DNA from: an uncultured Spirochaetia bacterium
GTDB lineage: Bacteria > Spirochaetota > Spirochaetia > JABEVK01
Length of the DNA: 38,955 nt
Reading direction: 5' to 3'
Assembly (NCBI GenBank): GCA_937960645.1
Contig: CALGPJ010000073.1
Coordinates: forward strand, 1-38,955
Of the stretch, positions 1 through 8,211 are shown in pieces. The translations under genes were made by a program, and so were the position numbers. The notes beneath the pieces are model-generated. The model made no database searches. It saw nothing but the letters and a program-made list of their open reading frames with translations, and was not told the origin of the DNA. The stretch's first letter is position 1; the number at the start of each line of letters is the position of its first letter.

Positions 1-290
1 ATCGGATGATGGAAAGGGTGGCGGTGTACGTGGCGTGGCACAACCTGAACAAGCCCGTTCGGGTGCGGGACAAGAAGTTGAAGCGGGTCACGCACGCCCA
101 GCTGGCGGGGCTGAGTAAGAGCTGGGTAGAACAGGAGTGGCAGCGGCTGGGCAAGGAGCGGGTGTTCCCGAAGCGGGAGCCCTTGAGGGAGTTTCACCGG
201 CGGGTGTGGAACCGCGAGGATGTGCTGTTGCGCCGGGATGGCAGTGATGTGTATGGCCCCGCCGAGCCGCTGTGGCGGATGCGGGCGTAA
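1..290 (+). CDS. Transposase-like protein, C-terminal part (5' end outside the window)
   Basis: The frame is open to the left edge (a codon precedes the first Met at 6), so this is probably the end of a longer gene. The visible part is basic. It contains an aromatic 'YVAWHNLNKPVRV' stretch followed by 'THAQLAGL', which resembles the C-terminal end of several DDE-type transposases, where a '(Y/F)xxxN..RPH..L..TPA..AGL' pattern follows the catalytic core. No catalytic triad is visible in this piece. A transposase-like N-terminus in the same orientation begins at 38866 at the other edge, so both may belong to one repeated IS family. The family is inferred from pattern memory only; it could also be an unrelated small basic protein. 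Confidence 0.45.
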   Translation, partial: RMMERVAVYVAWHNLNKPVRVRDKKLKRVTHAQLAGLSKSWVEQEWQRLGKERVFPKREPLREFHRRVWNREDVLLRRDGSDVYGPAEPLWRMRA

Positions 291-353
291 AAAAAGGAGG
301 GGGACCACCGCGATCGGGCACAGGCTTCGAGGGTGCAATTGCCGCGGCACTAA

Positions 354-3300
354 CTACTGCTTGGTGTCGATGGTGATGTTTCCCTTGTCGTCCACCTTGA
401 GATTGTTGCGAATCTCGGTGATGGGCTTCCAGAGAAAGACGATGTTGTAATTGGTACTCCACACGTACTGTTGGGGTGTTCCCTCGAGCTTGGGGGTAGC
501 CTCCAGACGAAAGGAGAGGCTCCAATCCGGCATCAGGTGGGTGAGGGCGAGGCTGAGCCTCGAAAGCTTAAAGTTGCTTTGCTTGCGCAGGGCATCGTCC
601 CAGAAAGCGAACCCCAAAAATATATCTTGCAGAGGGTTGATTGTCACCAGATTGAGTCCCAGACTCTCCGCAAGACCGGGTAGGTAGCGATAGAGAGCTC
701 TATTGGTACTTGTTGCAGAAAATGCAATATCGAGATAGTTGACAATTCGAAACTGCACCGAGGTGGAAAAATTGAGGGTAGCGTTGGTGTATTGCTGAAG
801 GTTGATGTTCCCCGAGAGATTGGCTGTCAAACCCAGCCGCACCCAATTGTCCAGGAAGTTGAGCTCGGTGCTGGGCAGCTGATAACTGACGGCGGCCTCG
901 AGGGGCAAAAAATAGGTTTCGCCGGGGGTGTAGCCCCCGCCGGAGAAACCGGCCGTCCAGCGCTTGGTGAGGGGATCGAAATAATACGGCACGGTCTGAG
1001 TATGAAAGTAACGAAATACCCAGCCGTAACCCGTGAGGGTAGCCGTCTCGCTGTTCCATCGTTCTTTTTTCAAATCGTATTCCAGGTTGTTGGTGAATTT
1101 CCAGTTCCAGGGGCTGACCTCCAAACCCCAGCGCAGCAGGTCGGGTGACCATTCGATTTCGTTGCCGCGGATGCCGGCACTGAATGTGTTCTGCACGATT
1201 CCGATCCTGGAGCTCAGATTGAGTGAGAGCTGCCGATCCACGGGCCGGGGATCCAGGGTGGTGCGGCCCTGAAGGCTGAGATTCAAAAGCTGGGCATCAT
1301 CAAAGGGTGTTAGGGGAAGAGAAAACCTCGCCTCGTGGTTGCTGACGGTTTGGGTGTCCCATTCGGGAAAGAACTCCTTGTACTCGGCGGTCTGGGTCAG
1401 GGTGTTGTAACTCAGAAAACGCCTCTCGTAGACTCGAAATGCCAGACTATAGCCCAAACTGGTTTGCCTCAAGAGAAAGAAAAAGCCCAGCGGGGTTATC
1501 GTGAGGTTGTGTTGGGTGGTAATCTGGGTCGAGACATTTTGAGCGTCGGCTGAGTAAATGTTATTCAAATCCAGGGTGGTCAGGGAAGGGTCGGTGTACC
1601 AGGTCCAACGGCTGCGATCGCTGAAGCTCAGGCTTTGATCGGCCTGGACCACATTTCCCCAGATACGGCTATTGAGGTTGAGACTCCCCGACTGGTTGTA
1701 TTGATTTCGTGCAAACCGGGTTTTCCAGTCCACATCGAGAGGGCGAACCCAGGGTGTACTGAGGTATTCGCCGTCGGTTTGCCAGCCGACGTTATAGCTG
1801 TACCCCAGGCCGACCTCCGAAACCCCCAACTCGTCGGAGGGCGTCTGCCGCGTCGCTGGAATGGGAGCGGGCAGACTGGGCCCCGGCGGCTTTGGAGCGG
1901 CAGCTGGTTCGCGTACCTGCTGTGCCGAAGAAGAATCGGTGGATTCCGGGGCCGGGAGCTCGGTCTGAGGCGGGACTGGTTCCTGGCGCAATTCCTCAGG
2001 CGGCCGGATCGGGGGACGCTCGCGGGTCCTTGGGGCCGTGGTCAGCTTGAACACCTCGCCGGCCGTGTTGATCCTGAAGTTCGGGGACACAAAGCGCACG
2101 GGATAAAACCACTCCCGGGAGGGATCCGGGGTAGCGTAGTCCGGATGATTTTTGGTGCCCAGATCGAGGCGCATTTCCAACGGCGATATCGAAAAATTCC
2201 GAACCCAGGGGTTGAGGATCGCCGTGTTGACCATCAGGGACCCGCCCAAAAACCAGGTCAGGCTCGATTTTTTGGACTCCGAGGCACTGGCCGGTTTGGG
2301 GCCAAAACCGATGAGAGCGAAAGGGGTAAAGGTCTCGCTCCGTTGGCCGAAGTCCTCGCCGAGGAAGGGATCGGACCAGTACTCCCACCCCAGGCTCCAC
2401 CCCTGAAACTGGGCCTTGGTCTCGAATCGGTAACGAAAGGGAACATTCACACCCAACAAAAGACTTTTATTCCAGACACTCTGTTCCCATACCTCGGCAT
2501 TCGGGTCGAACACGTAGGGTTTCCAGGGCGCTCCGGGGTATACGTTACGGCTGAACGCAAATCCCATCAGGATGTCCCAATTGTTGAGGATACCGATATT
2601 GGTCAGGTTACCCTGAAGTCCGCCGTAAAAGCCCAAGTTGGTGTAAAGATCGGCGAGGACCTTGAGAGTCCAGCTCTGGTTCTGGGTGGAACTTTCGGGT
2701 TTTCGGTCGGGATCCCGCGCCAGGTAAAGCCCACGCCAGACCCGGGGTGTTGCTTCGTCTCGCTCCGAAAACTGCAGAAAACTGAATGGGCTGTCCTCTT
2801 GTTTCTTGCGCCCGAAGACATAGGTGGTGGTTTGGAGGTAGGTGCCCCGGCGGTCGGTGGGATCGGGAAGGCCGACCACGGGGTTGAACCACATTTCGTC
2901 CCCCGGCTGAAAGTACAGCGGAAACCAGAACACCGGTACCCGACCGATATGCAAAAAGGCATTCGCAAAGCCCCATTCACCGGGTGCCAGGATGTAGATC
3001 TTCGAGGCCCTGATAGAGTAATACGGATGAACCGTGACGCTCGAGGTAATCAGTCCCTCGTTGAGGATCACCACGTCCTTGCCGGATCGCCGGATTTCGC
3101 CTCCTTCGAAGCGAAACCGCAGGGTCGATCCGCCGACGTTGCGATCCCTCTCGCTAGACCCTCCGTAAAAGATGCCCATCCAGTCCTGAAGCTGAAACAC
3201 CAGCCCCTCGCCTCGAAATACCTCCACCTGGCTGCCCTTGGTCAGGGTATAGGTGACGTTGCCCCGAGCCTCGAGCAGGTTGCGGGTTTGGTTCAGCAAA

Positions 3301-3698
3301 AGGGTGTCCGCAGTAATACGATGAGAAGTGTTCTCTTCCAGATCGGTGAGGACGATGTTGACCCCGCCGGTGATGCGGATGTAGTCCTCGTCCACTACCT
3401 CCAGGTTGAAGGTGGACAGGCTCAGGGCCGACTCGATGGTGACCCTTCGTTTGGGGGCCTCGTCCGTTCCCAGTTCGATCCCCAGTTTTTGAGCGATCCG
3501 CGATCGCAGTTCCAGGGCAGTTCCCGTTGTCTCCAGCCCCAGCCGCTGAGCCCAGGTTTTGAGCTCTTCCAGATCGGCGGAAATCAGCTCCATTTTTTGA
3601 ATCTCAAGGCGCCAGCCATCGGCATTGGTCGCTGAACCCTCCTGGGTATGAAGGGGGATGCTTGCCAAAAACAGGATCGTAATCAGGACCCGCCTCAT
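354..3698 (-). CDS. lptD: LptD/OstA-like outer-membrane assembly protein, 1114 aa
   Basis: Large outer-membrane beta-barrel protein of the LptD (OstA, Imp) family, which inserts LPS or LPS-like glycolipid into the outer leaflet. A signal peptide covers about residues 1-19. An OstA-type beta-jellyroll region follows at roughly 88-250 ('ADTLLLNQTRNLLEARGNV' is typical). The remainder alternates aromatic beta-strands as in a barrel. Two oddities: residues 37-74 look like a SAP/helix-extension-helix motif, and residues about 553-617 form a Pro/Glu/Ala-rich low-complexity segment inside the barrel part. The start ATG overlaps the uvrA stop codon by 4 bp (ATGA), so translation is probably coupled. 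I recall the uvrA-lptD order from Treponema. The family is fairly sure; the transported lipid is unknown. Confidence 0.85.
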   Translation of the reverse strand: MRRVLITILFLASIPLHTQEGSATNADGWRLEIQKMELISADLEELKTWAQRLGLETTGTALELRSRIAQKLGIELGTDEAPKRRVTIESALSLSTFNLEVVDEDYIRITGGVNIVLTDLEENTSHRITADTLLLNQTRNLLEARGNVTYTLTKGSQVEVFRGEGLVFQLQDWMGIFYGGSSERDRNVGGSTLRFRFEGGEIRRSGKDVVILNEGLITSSVTVHPYYSIRASKIYILAPGEWGFANAFLHIGRVPVFWFPLYFQPGDEMWFNPVVGLPDPTDRRGTYLQTTTYVFGRKKQEDSPFSFLQFSERDEATPRVWRGLYLARDPDRKPESSTQNQSWTLKVLADLYTNLGFYGGLQGNLTNIGILNNWDILMGFAFSRNVYPGAPWKPYVFDPNAEVWEQSVWNKSLLLGVNVPFRYRFETKAQFQGWSLGWEYWSDPFLGEDFGQRSETFTPFALIGFGPKPASASESKKSSLTWFLGGSLMVNTAILNPWVRNFSISPLEMRLDLGTKNHPDYATPDPSREWFYPVRFVSPNFRINTAGEVFKLTTAPRTRERPPIRPPEELRQEPVPPQTELPAPESTDSSSAQQVREPAAAPKPPGPSLPAPIPATRQTPSDELGVSEVGLGYSYNVGWQTDGEYLSTPWVRPLDVDWKTRFARNQYNQSGSLNLNSRIWGNVVQADQSLSFSDRSRWTWYTDPSLTTLDLNNIYSADAQNVSTQITTQHNLTITPLGFFFLLRQTSLGYSLAFRVYERRFLSYNTLTQTAEYKEFFPEWDTQTVSNHEARFSLPLTPFDDAQLLNLSLQGRTTLDPRPVDRQLSLNLSSRIGIVQNTFSAGIRGNEIEWSPDLLRWGLEVSPWNWKFTNNLEYDLKKERWNSETATLTGYGWVFRYFHTQTVPYYFDPLTKRWTAGFSGGGYTPGETYFLPLEAAVSYQLPSTELNFLDNWVRLGLTANLSGNINLQQYTNATLNFSTSVQFRIVNYLDIAFSATSTNRALYRYLPGLAESLGLNLVTINPLQDIFLGFAFWDDALRKQSNFKLSRLSLALTHLMPDWSLSFRLEATPKLEGTPQQYVWSTNYNIVFLWKPITEIRNNLKVDDKGNITIDTKQ

Positions 3699-6523
3699 GA
3701 GCGACCCAGGTACTCCTTCAGGAACTTGCCGGTGTACGAGGCTGCCGTGCGCATCACCTTGTCGGGCGGCCCCTGGACCACAACCCGACCTCCCCTATCC
3801 CCGCCTTCGGGACCCAGGTCGATGATCCAATCCGCATTGGCAATCACATCCAGATTGTGTTCGATCATCAACACGGTGTTTCCCCTGTCCACCAGGCGCT
3901 GAACGGTGTCGATGAGCATGCGCACGTCGTCGAAGTGGAGGCCCGTGGTGGGTTCGTCGATGAGGTAGATGGTTCGGCCGGTCGCGCGTTTGGAGAGCTC
4001 CAGGCTGAGTTTGACACGCTGGGCTTCGCCGCCCGAAAGGGTCAACGCGTTCTGACCCAGTTTAATGTAGCCCAGCCCCACGCTTTCGAGGGTGGAGAGC
4101 TTGGACACGATGGCGGGATGAGATGCGAAGAAGCTCGCGGCCTCCTCGACGGTCATCTCCAGGACATCGTAAATGGACTTTCCCTTGTAAAGGATTTCCA
4201 GCGTATCGGCATTGAAGCGCCGGCCGTGGCAGACATCGCAGACCACGTAGACATCCGGCAAGAAGTTCATCTCGATCTTGCGGACCCCGGCACCCTCGCA
4301 GGCCTCGCAGCGACCGCCCTTGACGTTGAAGCTGAACCGCCCTCCCTTGTAGCCCCGGGCCCTGCTCTCGGGAAGCTCGGCAAACACATCCCGAATGGAC
4401 CCGAAAACGCCGACATAGGTGGCCGGATTGGAGCGCGGCGTTCGGCCGATGGGACTTTGATCGATACTGATCACCTTATCCAGGTGCTCCACACCTTCGA
4501 GGCGCTCGTATGCGCCCTCCTCCGACGGTTCGGAATCGTGGTCGAGCCGGTTCATCAGGGCCGGGTGCAGGATGTCCCCAAGAAGGGTGCTCTTGCCCGA
4601 ACCCGAAACTCCGGTGATGACGGTCAGCGTGCCGAGCGGGATTTCGACATCGACACCCCGGAGATTATGCTTTCGGGCCCCGATCAGCCGCAGCCAGGAC
4701 CCATTCCCTGAGCGGTGTCGATCCGGCAGGGGCATCTTGAGTTTGCCGCCGAGGTAGCGCCCGGTGAGGCTGGCAGGATTTTTCAAAATATCCTCCAGAG
4801 TGCCCTGGGCGGTGATCTCCCCCCCATGGACACCGGAACCGGGCCCGAGGTCCACGATCCAGTCGGCGGTGCGGATGGTCTGTTCGTCATGCTCGACCAC
4901 GATCAGGGTGTTGCCAAGATTGCGCAGGTGGATCAGCGTTTGAATGAGCTTTTCGTTGTCCCTCTGGTGCAGCCCAATGGTGGGCTCGTCCAAAATGTAA
5001 AGCACTCCCATGAGGCCGCTGCCGATCTGGGTGGCAAGCCGAATCCGCTGGGCCTCGCCTCCGCTGAGGGTTCCGGCCTCTCGGTCCAGGGTCAGGTAAT
5101 CCAAACCGACATCCTGCAAAAATCGCAATCTCGCGGTGATTTCCTTGAGGATTTGAGTTGCGATGGTCGATCGGGTTTCGTCCAGTTCGAGGTGTTCAAA
5201 AAACCGCAAAGAATCCTCGACGGTAAGACTGCTCAGCTCGTGGATATTCTTGCCACCGATCCTGACCGCCAGGGCCTCGGTCCTCAGCCGCTGCCCCTGG
5301 CAGGTGGGACAGATGCGGCGGCTTTGGAACCGCTCCAGCCACTGACGTATCTCCTGGCTGGGGGTTTCGCGGTAGCGGCGATTTAGGTCTTCGATGATAC
5401 CTCGAAAGCGCGTGCTGTATTCGTAGCGGCCGGTTCCCGCCTTGTTCTCATAGACCACGTCAACGGCTTTTTCGGTGCCATAGAACAGGGCATGGTAGAC
5501 GGCGCGAGGCAGCTCGGCGATGGGCGTATCGAGGCTGAAGTTCAAACTCCGGGAAAGGGCCTCGAACCAGCTCCGTGACCAGGCTGCCTCGGGATTGTAG
5601 GGAAGAAAACCACGCTGGTTAAAACTCTTGCTTGGGTCGGGAGCGATGAGACGGGGGTCGAACTCCATCACGATGCCAAGTCCCGAGCACGTCGGACAGG
5701 CACCGAAGGGGCTGTTGAACGAAAACAGTCTCGGCTCCAGTTCGGGAAGTTGAAAATCACAGGTGGGGCAGCTGGCCTTTTCGCTGAAAAAGTGATCCCG
5801 CGGTTCCGTGGTCAGGTCGGCTACCACCACCATTCCATCCGCCATGCGCAGGGCCGCCTGAACCGCCTCGCTCAAACGCAGGCGGTTTTCCGACCCACTC
5901 AACAGCCTGTCGATCACGATCTCGACGCTATGCTTCTTTTTCTTGTCCAGAACCGGGGTCTTCTCCAGATCGATGAGTTCCCCGTTCACTCGGGCCCGCT
6001 GGTACCCGAGTTTTCGGGCGTCGGCAAAGACCTTCTGATGCTCTCCCTTTTTTCCACGAACGACGGGGGCCAGAATCATCAGCTTGCGTTCGGAACCGAG
6101 CTCGGCGATCTGGTTCAGGATCTGATCCAGGCTACTGGGTCGGATGGGCTGATCGCACGTGGGACAGTACGCCTCACCGATGCGCGCGTAAAGAAGACGG
6201 TAATAGTCGTAGATTTCGGTGACGGTCCCCACCGTGGAACGGGGGTTGCGGTGGGTGGTTTTCTGTTCGATCGCGATCGAGGGGGACAGACCCTGGATGT
6301 CATCGACATCGGGCTTATCGAGCTGCCCGAGAAACTGCCGGGCGTAACTGGAGAGGCTTTCAATGTAACGCCTCTGGCCTTCGGCGAAGATGGTGTCGAA
6401 GGCCAGGCTGGACTTGCCCGATCCGCTCTTGCCAGTGATGACGATGAGCTTGTCCCGGGGCAACTCCAGGCTGATGTTTTTCAAATTGTGTTGCCGCGCA
6501 CCCCGAATGATGATCTTTTCCAT
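3695..6523 (-). CDS. uvrA: UvrABC excinuclease subunit A
   Basis: DNA-damage recognition ATPase of nucleotide excision repair, which loads UvrB on lesions. Its 942 aa is full length for the family. Seen directly: first Walker [10 protein letters not shown] at residues 31-39, the UvrB-binding region, a CxxC...CxxC zinc module around '[13 protein letters not shown]...GACPTC', ABC signature '[12 protein letters not shown]', second Walker A 'GVSGSGKST', a second zinc module '[11 protein letters not shown]...CDVC', second signature '[12 protein letters not shown]', and Walker B '[10 protein letters not shown]'. No Shine-Dalgarno sequence precedes the ATG, but a possible promoter lies so close (6530-6558) that a leaderless message could start at the ATG. 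The gene begins 9 nt after the TPR gene and overlaps lptD by 4 bp. Confidence 0.98.
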   Translation of the reverse strand: MEKIIIRGARQHNLKNISLELPRDKLIVITGKSGSGKSSLAFDTIFAEGQRRYIESLSSYARQFLGQLDKPDVDDIQGLSPSIAIEQKTTHRNPRSTVGTVTEIYDYYRLLYARIGEAYCPTCDQPIRPSSLDQILNQIAELGSERKLMILAPVVRGKKGEHQKVFADARKLGYQRARVNGELIDLEKTPVLDKKKKHSVEIVIDRLLSGSENRLRLSEAVQAALRMADGMVVVADLTTEPRDHFFSEKASCPTCDFQLPELEPRLFSFNSPFGACPTCSGLGIVMEFDPRLIAPDPSKSFNQRGFLPYNPEAAWSRSWFEALSRSLNFSLDTPIAELPRAVYHALFYGTEKAVDVVYENKAGTGRYEYSTRFRGIIEDLNRRYRETPSQEIRQWLERFQSRRICPTCQGQRLRTEALAVRIGGKNIHELSSLTVEDSLRFFEHLELDETRSTIATQILKEITARLRFLQDVGLDYLTLDREAGTLSGGEAQRIRLATQIGSGLMGVLYILDEPTIGLHQRDNEKLIQTLIHLRNLGNTLIVVEHDEQTIRTADWIVDLGPGSGVHGGEITAQGTLEDILKNPASLTGRYLGGKLKMPLPDRHRSGNGSWLRLIGARKHNLRGVDVEIPLGTLTVITGVSGSGKSTLLGDILHPALMNRLDHDSEPSEEGAYERLEGVEHLDKVISIDQSPIGRTPRSNPATYVGVFGSIRDVFAELPESRARGYKGGRFSFNVKGGRCEACEGAGVRKIEMNFLPDVYVVCDVCHGRRFNADTLEILYKGKSIYDVLEMTVEEAASFFASHPAIVSKLSTLESVGLGYIKLGQNALTLSGGEAQRVKLSLELSKRATGRTIYLIDEPTTGLHFDDVRMLIDTVQRLVDRGNTVLMIEHNLDVIANADWIIDLGPEGGDRGGRVVVQGPPDKVMRTAASYTGKFLKEYLGRS

Positions 6524-6529
6524 GGGCTA

Positions 6530-6558
6530 AAACTATCGAACCAAAACCGGGCGGACAA
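6530..6558 (-). promoter_or_regulatory. Possible internal leaderless promoter of uvrA
   Basis: TTGTCC (6553-6558), a 17-bp spacer, then TAGTTT (6530-6535), which ends 6 nt before the uvrA ATG. The -10 element is weak (3 of 6 consensus bases), and the site lies over the end of the TPR gene. The spacing matches that of stronger candidates in this window, and uvrA has no Shine-Dalgarno sequence. Confidence 0.35.
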
Positions 6559-7765
6559 GGGTTCCTTCCCTGCCTTCGATCTCCCGCAGACGCTCCAGAG
6601 CCCAGGTTCCCTCCGGGGTCTCTAAAAACAGATCGGCAAGGATGCGGCAGGTTTCCTTCTCGCGGAGAAAAAGGTGGCGGGGGATACCGAGGGCCCGATT
6701 GTAATCGAGCGAGGCATCTCCCAGGCCGAGTACCGACCTCCAGGGTTCGCCGACCGGCATGGATGTGCCAAGCGCCCGCGCCAGAATGGGCTCCCAGCCG
6801 GAACTGCTTTGCAACGCGAGGTCGGCCGCCTCCCCCCAACGCCTCAAATTCTGGGCCAGGAGTTTGAGAAGAAGTGGCGCCTTGTTCTTGGTGAGGTACT
6901 CGTACGGGGACTGGTACAGGGTAAGGCGGCGGCCGGGTCCGCTTCGGGCTGCGGCGGGCTGGAAGAGGGCATGGAGGCTCATCTCGGACAATTCCTCGGC
7001 AGGGGTGCCGCGCTGTTTCTCGTAAATATTGGGTGTCAGGACCCCGAATTGAAAGGACGGGTCGATTTGTTGGAGATCCCGAAGGCTTCGTGAAAAAAGC
7101 ATCAACAAGGCATGAAGGGAATAGGAGGCGGCGATTCGTGGATCCGACCGAATGTCCGCAGTCTTTTCGGTCCAGAGTTGTGCCAAACGAGTCAGGGCCT
7201 CGAGCGTGTAATCGGGGTCCCGACGGTAGAGGAACAGCAGGCGGTCCAAAGCATAACGCCGTTCTTCGAGCCGACCCACGTAGGGCTCCAGGAAGGCGTT
7301 CAGGAAGAGCTGGCGGTCTCGGTCCCCCAGGCTCCGAAGCTCGTCGGGCAAGGTGCGCCGCTCTTCGAGCTTGGTGAGAAGGATGCTGTCGCGCAGGAGG
7401 TTGATTCGCCTTAGAGTGTTTTCCCTACCCGGCTGGACGGCCAGCAAACTGTCCAGATCGTACAAAATCTGGTAACGATCTTCCGGAAAACGCAAAAAAT
7501 CGGCATCCGCAAGGGCAGCTTCGAAGTGTTGTCGGGCACTGGAGAGTTCACCCGTGGCAAAGTACACCCTTCCCAGGTACCAGTCCGCCTCTGGATAAAT
7601 CGAACGTTTGGAGAGGGCCTCCCGCAGAAGCTGGATCGCATCGGACCACCTTCCCTGAGCCAGGGCGAGCCGGCCCTGCTGAAACGAGACCCAGGACGGC
7701 AAACCCTGGGTCCAGGCGGCAAGGCTCAGGAGGAAAAGGAGAAAGGGTAAGGTCTTAGTTGACAC
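6533..7765 (-). CDS. Exported TPR-repeat protein, 410 aa
   Basis: The gene starts at a GTG (7763-7765) that overlaps the atpK stop region by 11 bp; this start gives an N-terminal signal peptide ('TLPFLLFLLSLAAW'). Residues about 22-90 contain two tetratricopeptide-like repeats ('SFQQGRLALAQGRWSDAIQLLREAL' type, then 'ADWYLGRVYFATGELSSARQHFEAAL'). The rest is helical and rich in Leu/Arg, with no enzyme motif. TPR proteins usually act as scaffolds. Position between atpK and uvrA-lptD suggests cotranscription rather than a role in the ATPase. Likely periplasmic; I do not recognise a specific family. Confidence 0.75.
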   Translation of the reverse strand: MSTKTLPFLLFLLSLAAWTQGLPSWVSFQQGRLALAQGRWSDAIQLLREALSKRSIYPEADWYLGRVYFATGELSSARQHFEAALADADFLRFPEDRYQILYDLDSLLAVQPGRENTLRRINLLRDSILLTKLEERRTLPDELRSLGDRDRQLFLNAFLEPYVGRLEERRYALDRLLFLYRRDPDYTLEALTRLAQLWTEKTADIRSDPRIAASYSLHALLMLFSRSLRDLQQIDPSFQFGVLTPNIYEKQRGTPAEELSEMSLHALFQPAAARSGPGRRLTLYQSPYEYLTKNKAPLLLKLLAQNLRRWGEAADLALQSSSGWEPILARALGTSMPVGEPWRSVLGLGDASLDYNRALGIPRHLFLREKETCRILADLFLETPEGTWALERLREIEGREGTLVRPVLVR

Positions 7766-8201
7766 CCAGCAAGAAGACCATCACGAACAGAGCCACGGTT
7801 TCGATCAAACCGATGACCATGATGTACTGGCCGAAGCCCTTTCCCGTTTCGGCGAGGGCGTCCGAGCTAGCCGCGGCGGCTCGCCCCTGAAACAGGGCCG
7901 AAGCACCGATGGCGATACCGCCCAGCACCCCAATCCCCAGGATCTTGGCGGGATCCATGGACGCCGCCTTGGTGAGGAGGCTGTTCATCAGCAGATAGCC
8001 GTAAATGGTCTGTGTCAGCGGCGCACCGACAAAGGCCACCAGGAGGAAGGGGGCCGGTTTGTTTTGGAGGTAACACTTTTTCCAGGCGCCGACCGCCGCC
8101 ATCCCTGCAGCACCCATTCCCAGGGCCGAGCCCGTGGCCGAAAGAGCCAGGGCCGCTCCAATACCGATCAAACCCCAGTTGATCAAAACTGTTGTATCCA
8201 T
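7755..8201 (-). CDS. atpK: V/A-type ATPase subunit K (proteolipid, rotor ring)
   Basis: Membrane rotor subunit with two hairpins (four TM helices), 148 aa, the 16-kDa type. Start chosen at the ATG at 8201 because AAAGGAG stands just upstream; a longer frame from 8255 adds only residues encoded within atpI. The ion-site residues are visible: T63, Q64 and Y67 in 'PLTQTIYG', Q105 in 'LFQGRA', and E134 in 'GLIETVALF'. These line up with T64, Q65, Y68, Q110 and E139 of Enterococcus hirae NtpK, which bind Na+. Only the second hairpin has the carboxylate, as expected for duplicated proteolipids. The gene lies 10 nt after atpI and overlaps the TPR gene by 11 bp. Confidence 0.95.
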   Translation of the reverse strand: MDTTVLINWGLIGIGAALALSATGSALGMGAAGMAAVGAWKKCYLQNKPAPFLLVAFVGAPLTQTIYGYLLMNSLLTKAASMDPAKILGIGVLGGIAIGASALFQGRAAAASSDALAETGKGFGQYIMVIGLIETVALFVMVFLLGVN

Positions 8202-8211
8202 AGAAACTCCT

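Noticed and set aside
291-353. Intrinsic terminator after lptD
   Set aside because: A T-run exists on the minus strand (about 290-296), but no stable hairpin directly precedes it; only short palindromes lie further upstream.
1635-3635. Open frame of 666 codons on the + strand
   Set aside because: Lies antisense inside lptD, has no recognisable domain, and its codons shadow the real gene, which has a signal peptide and family motifs.
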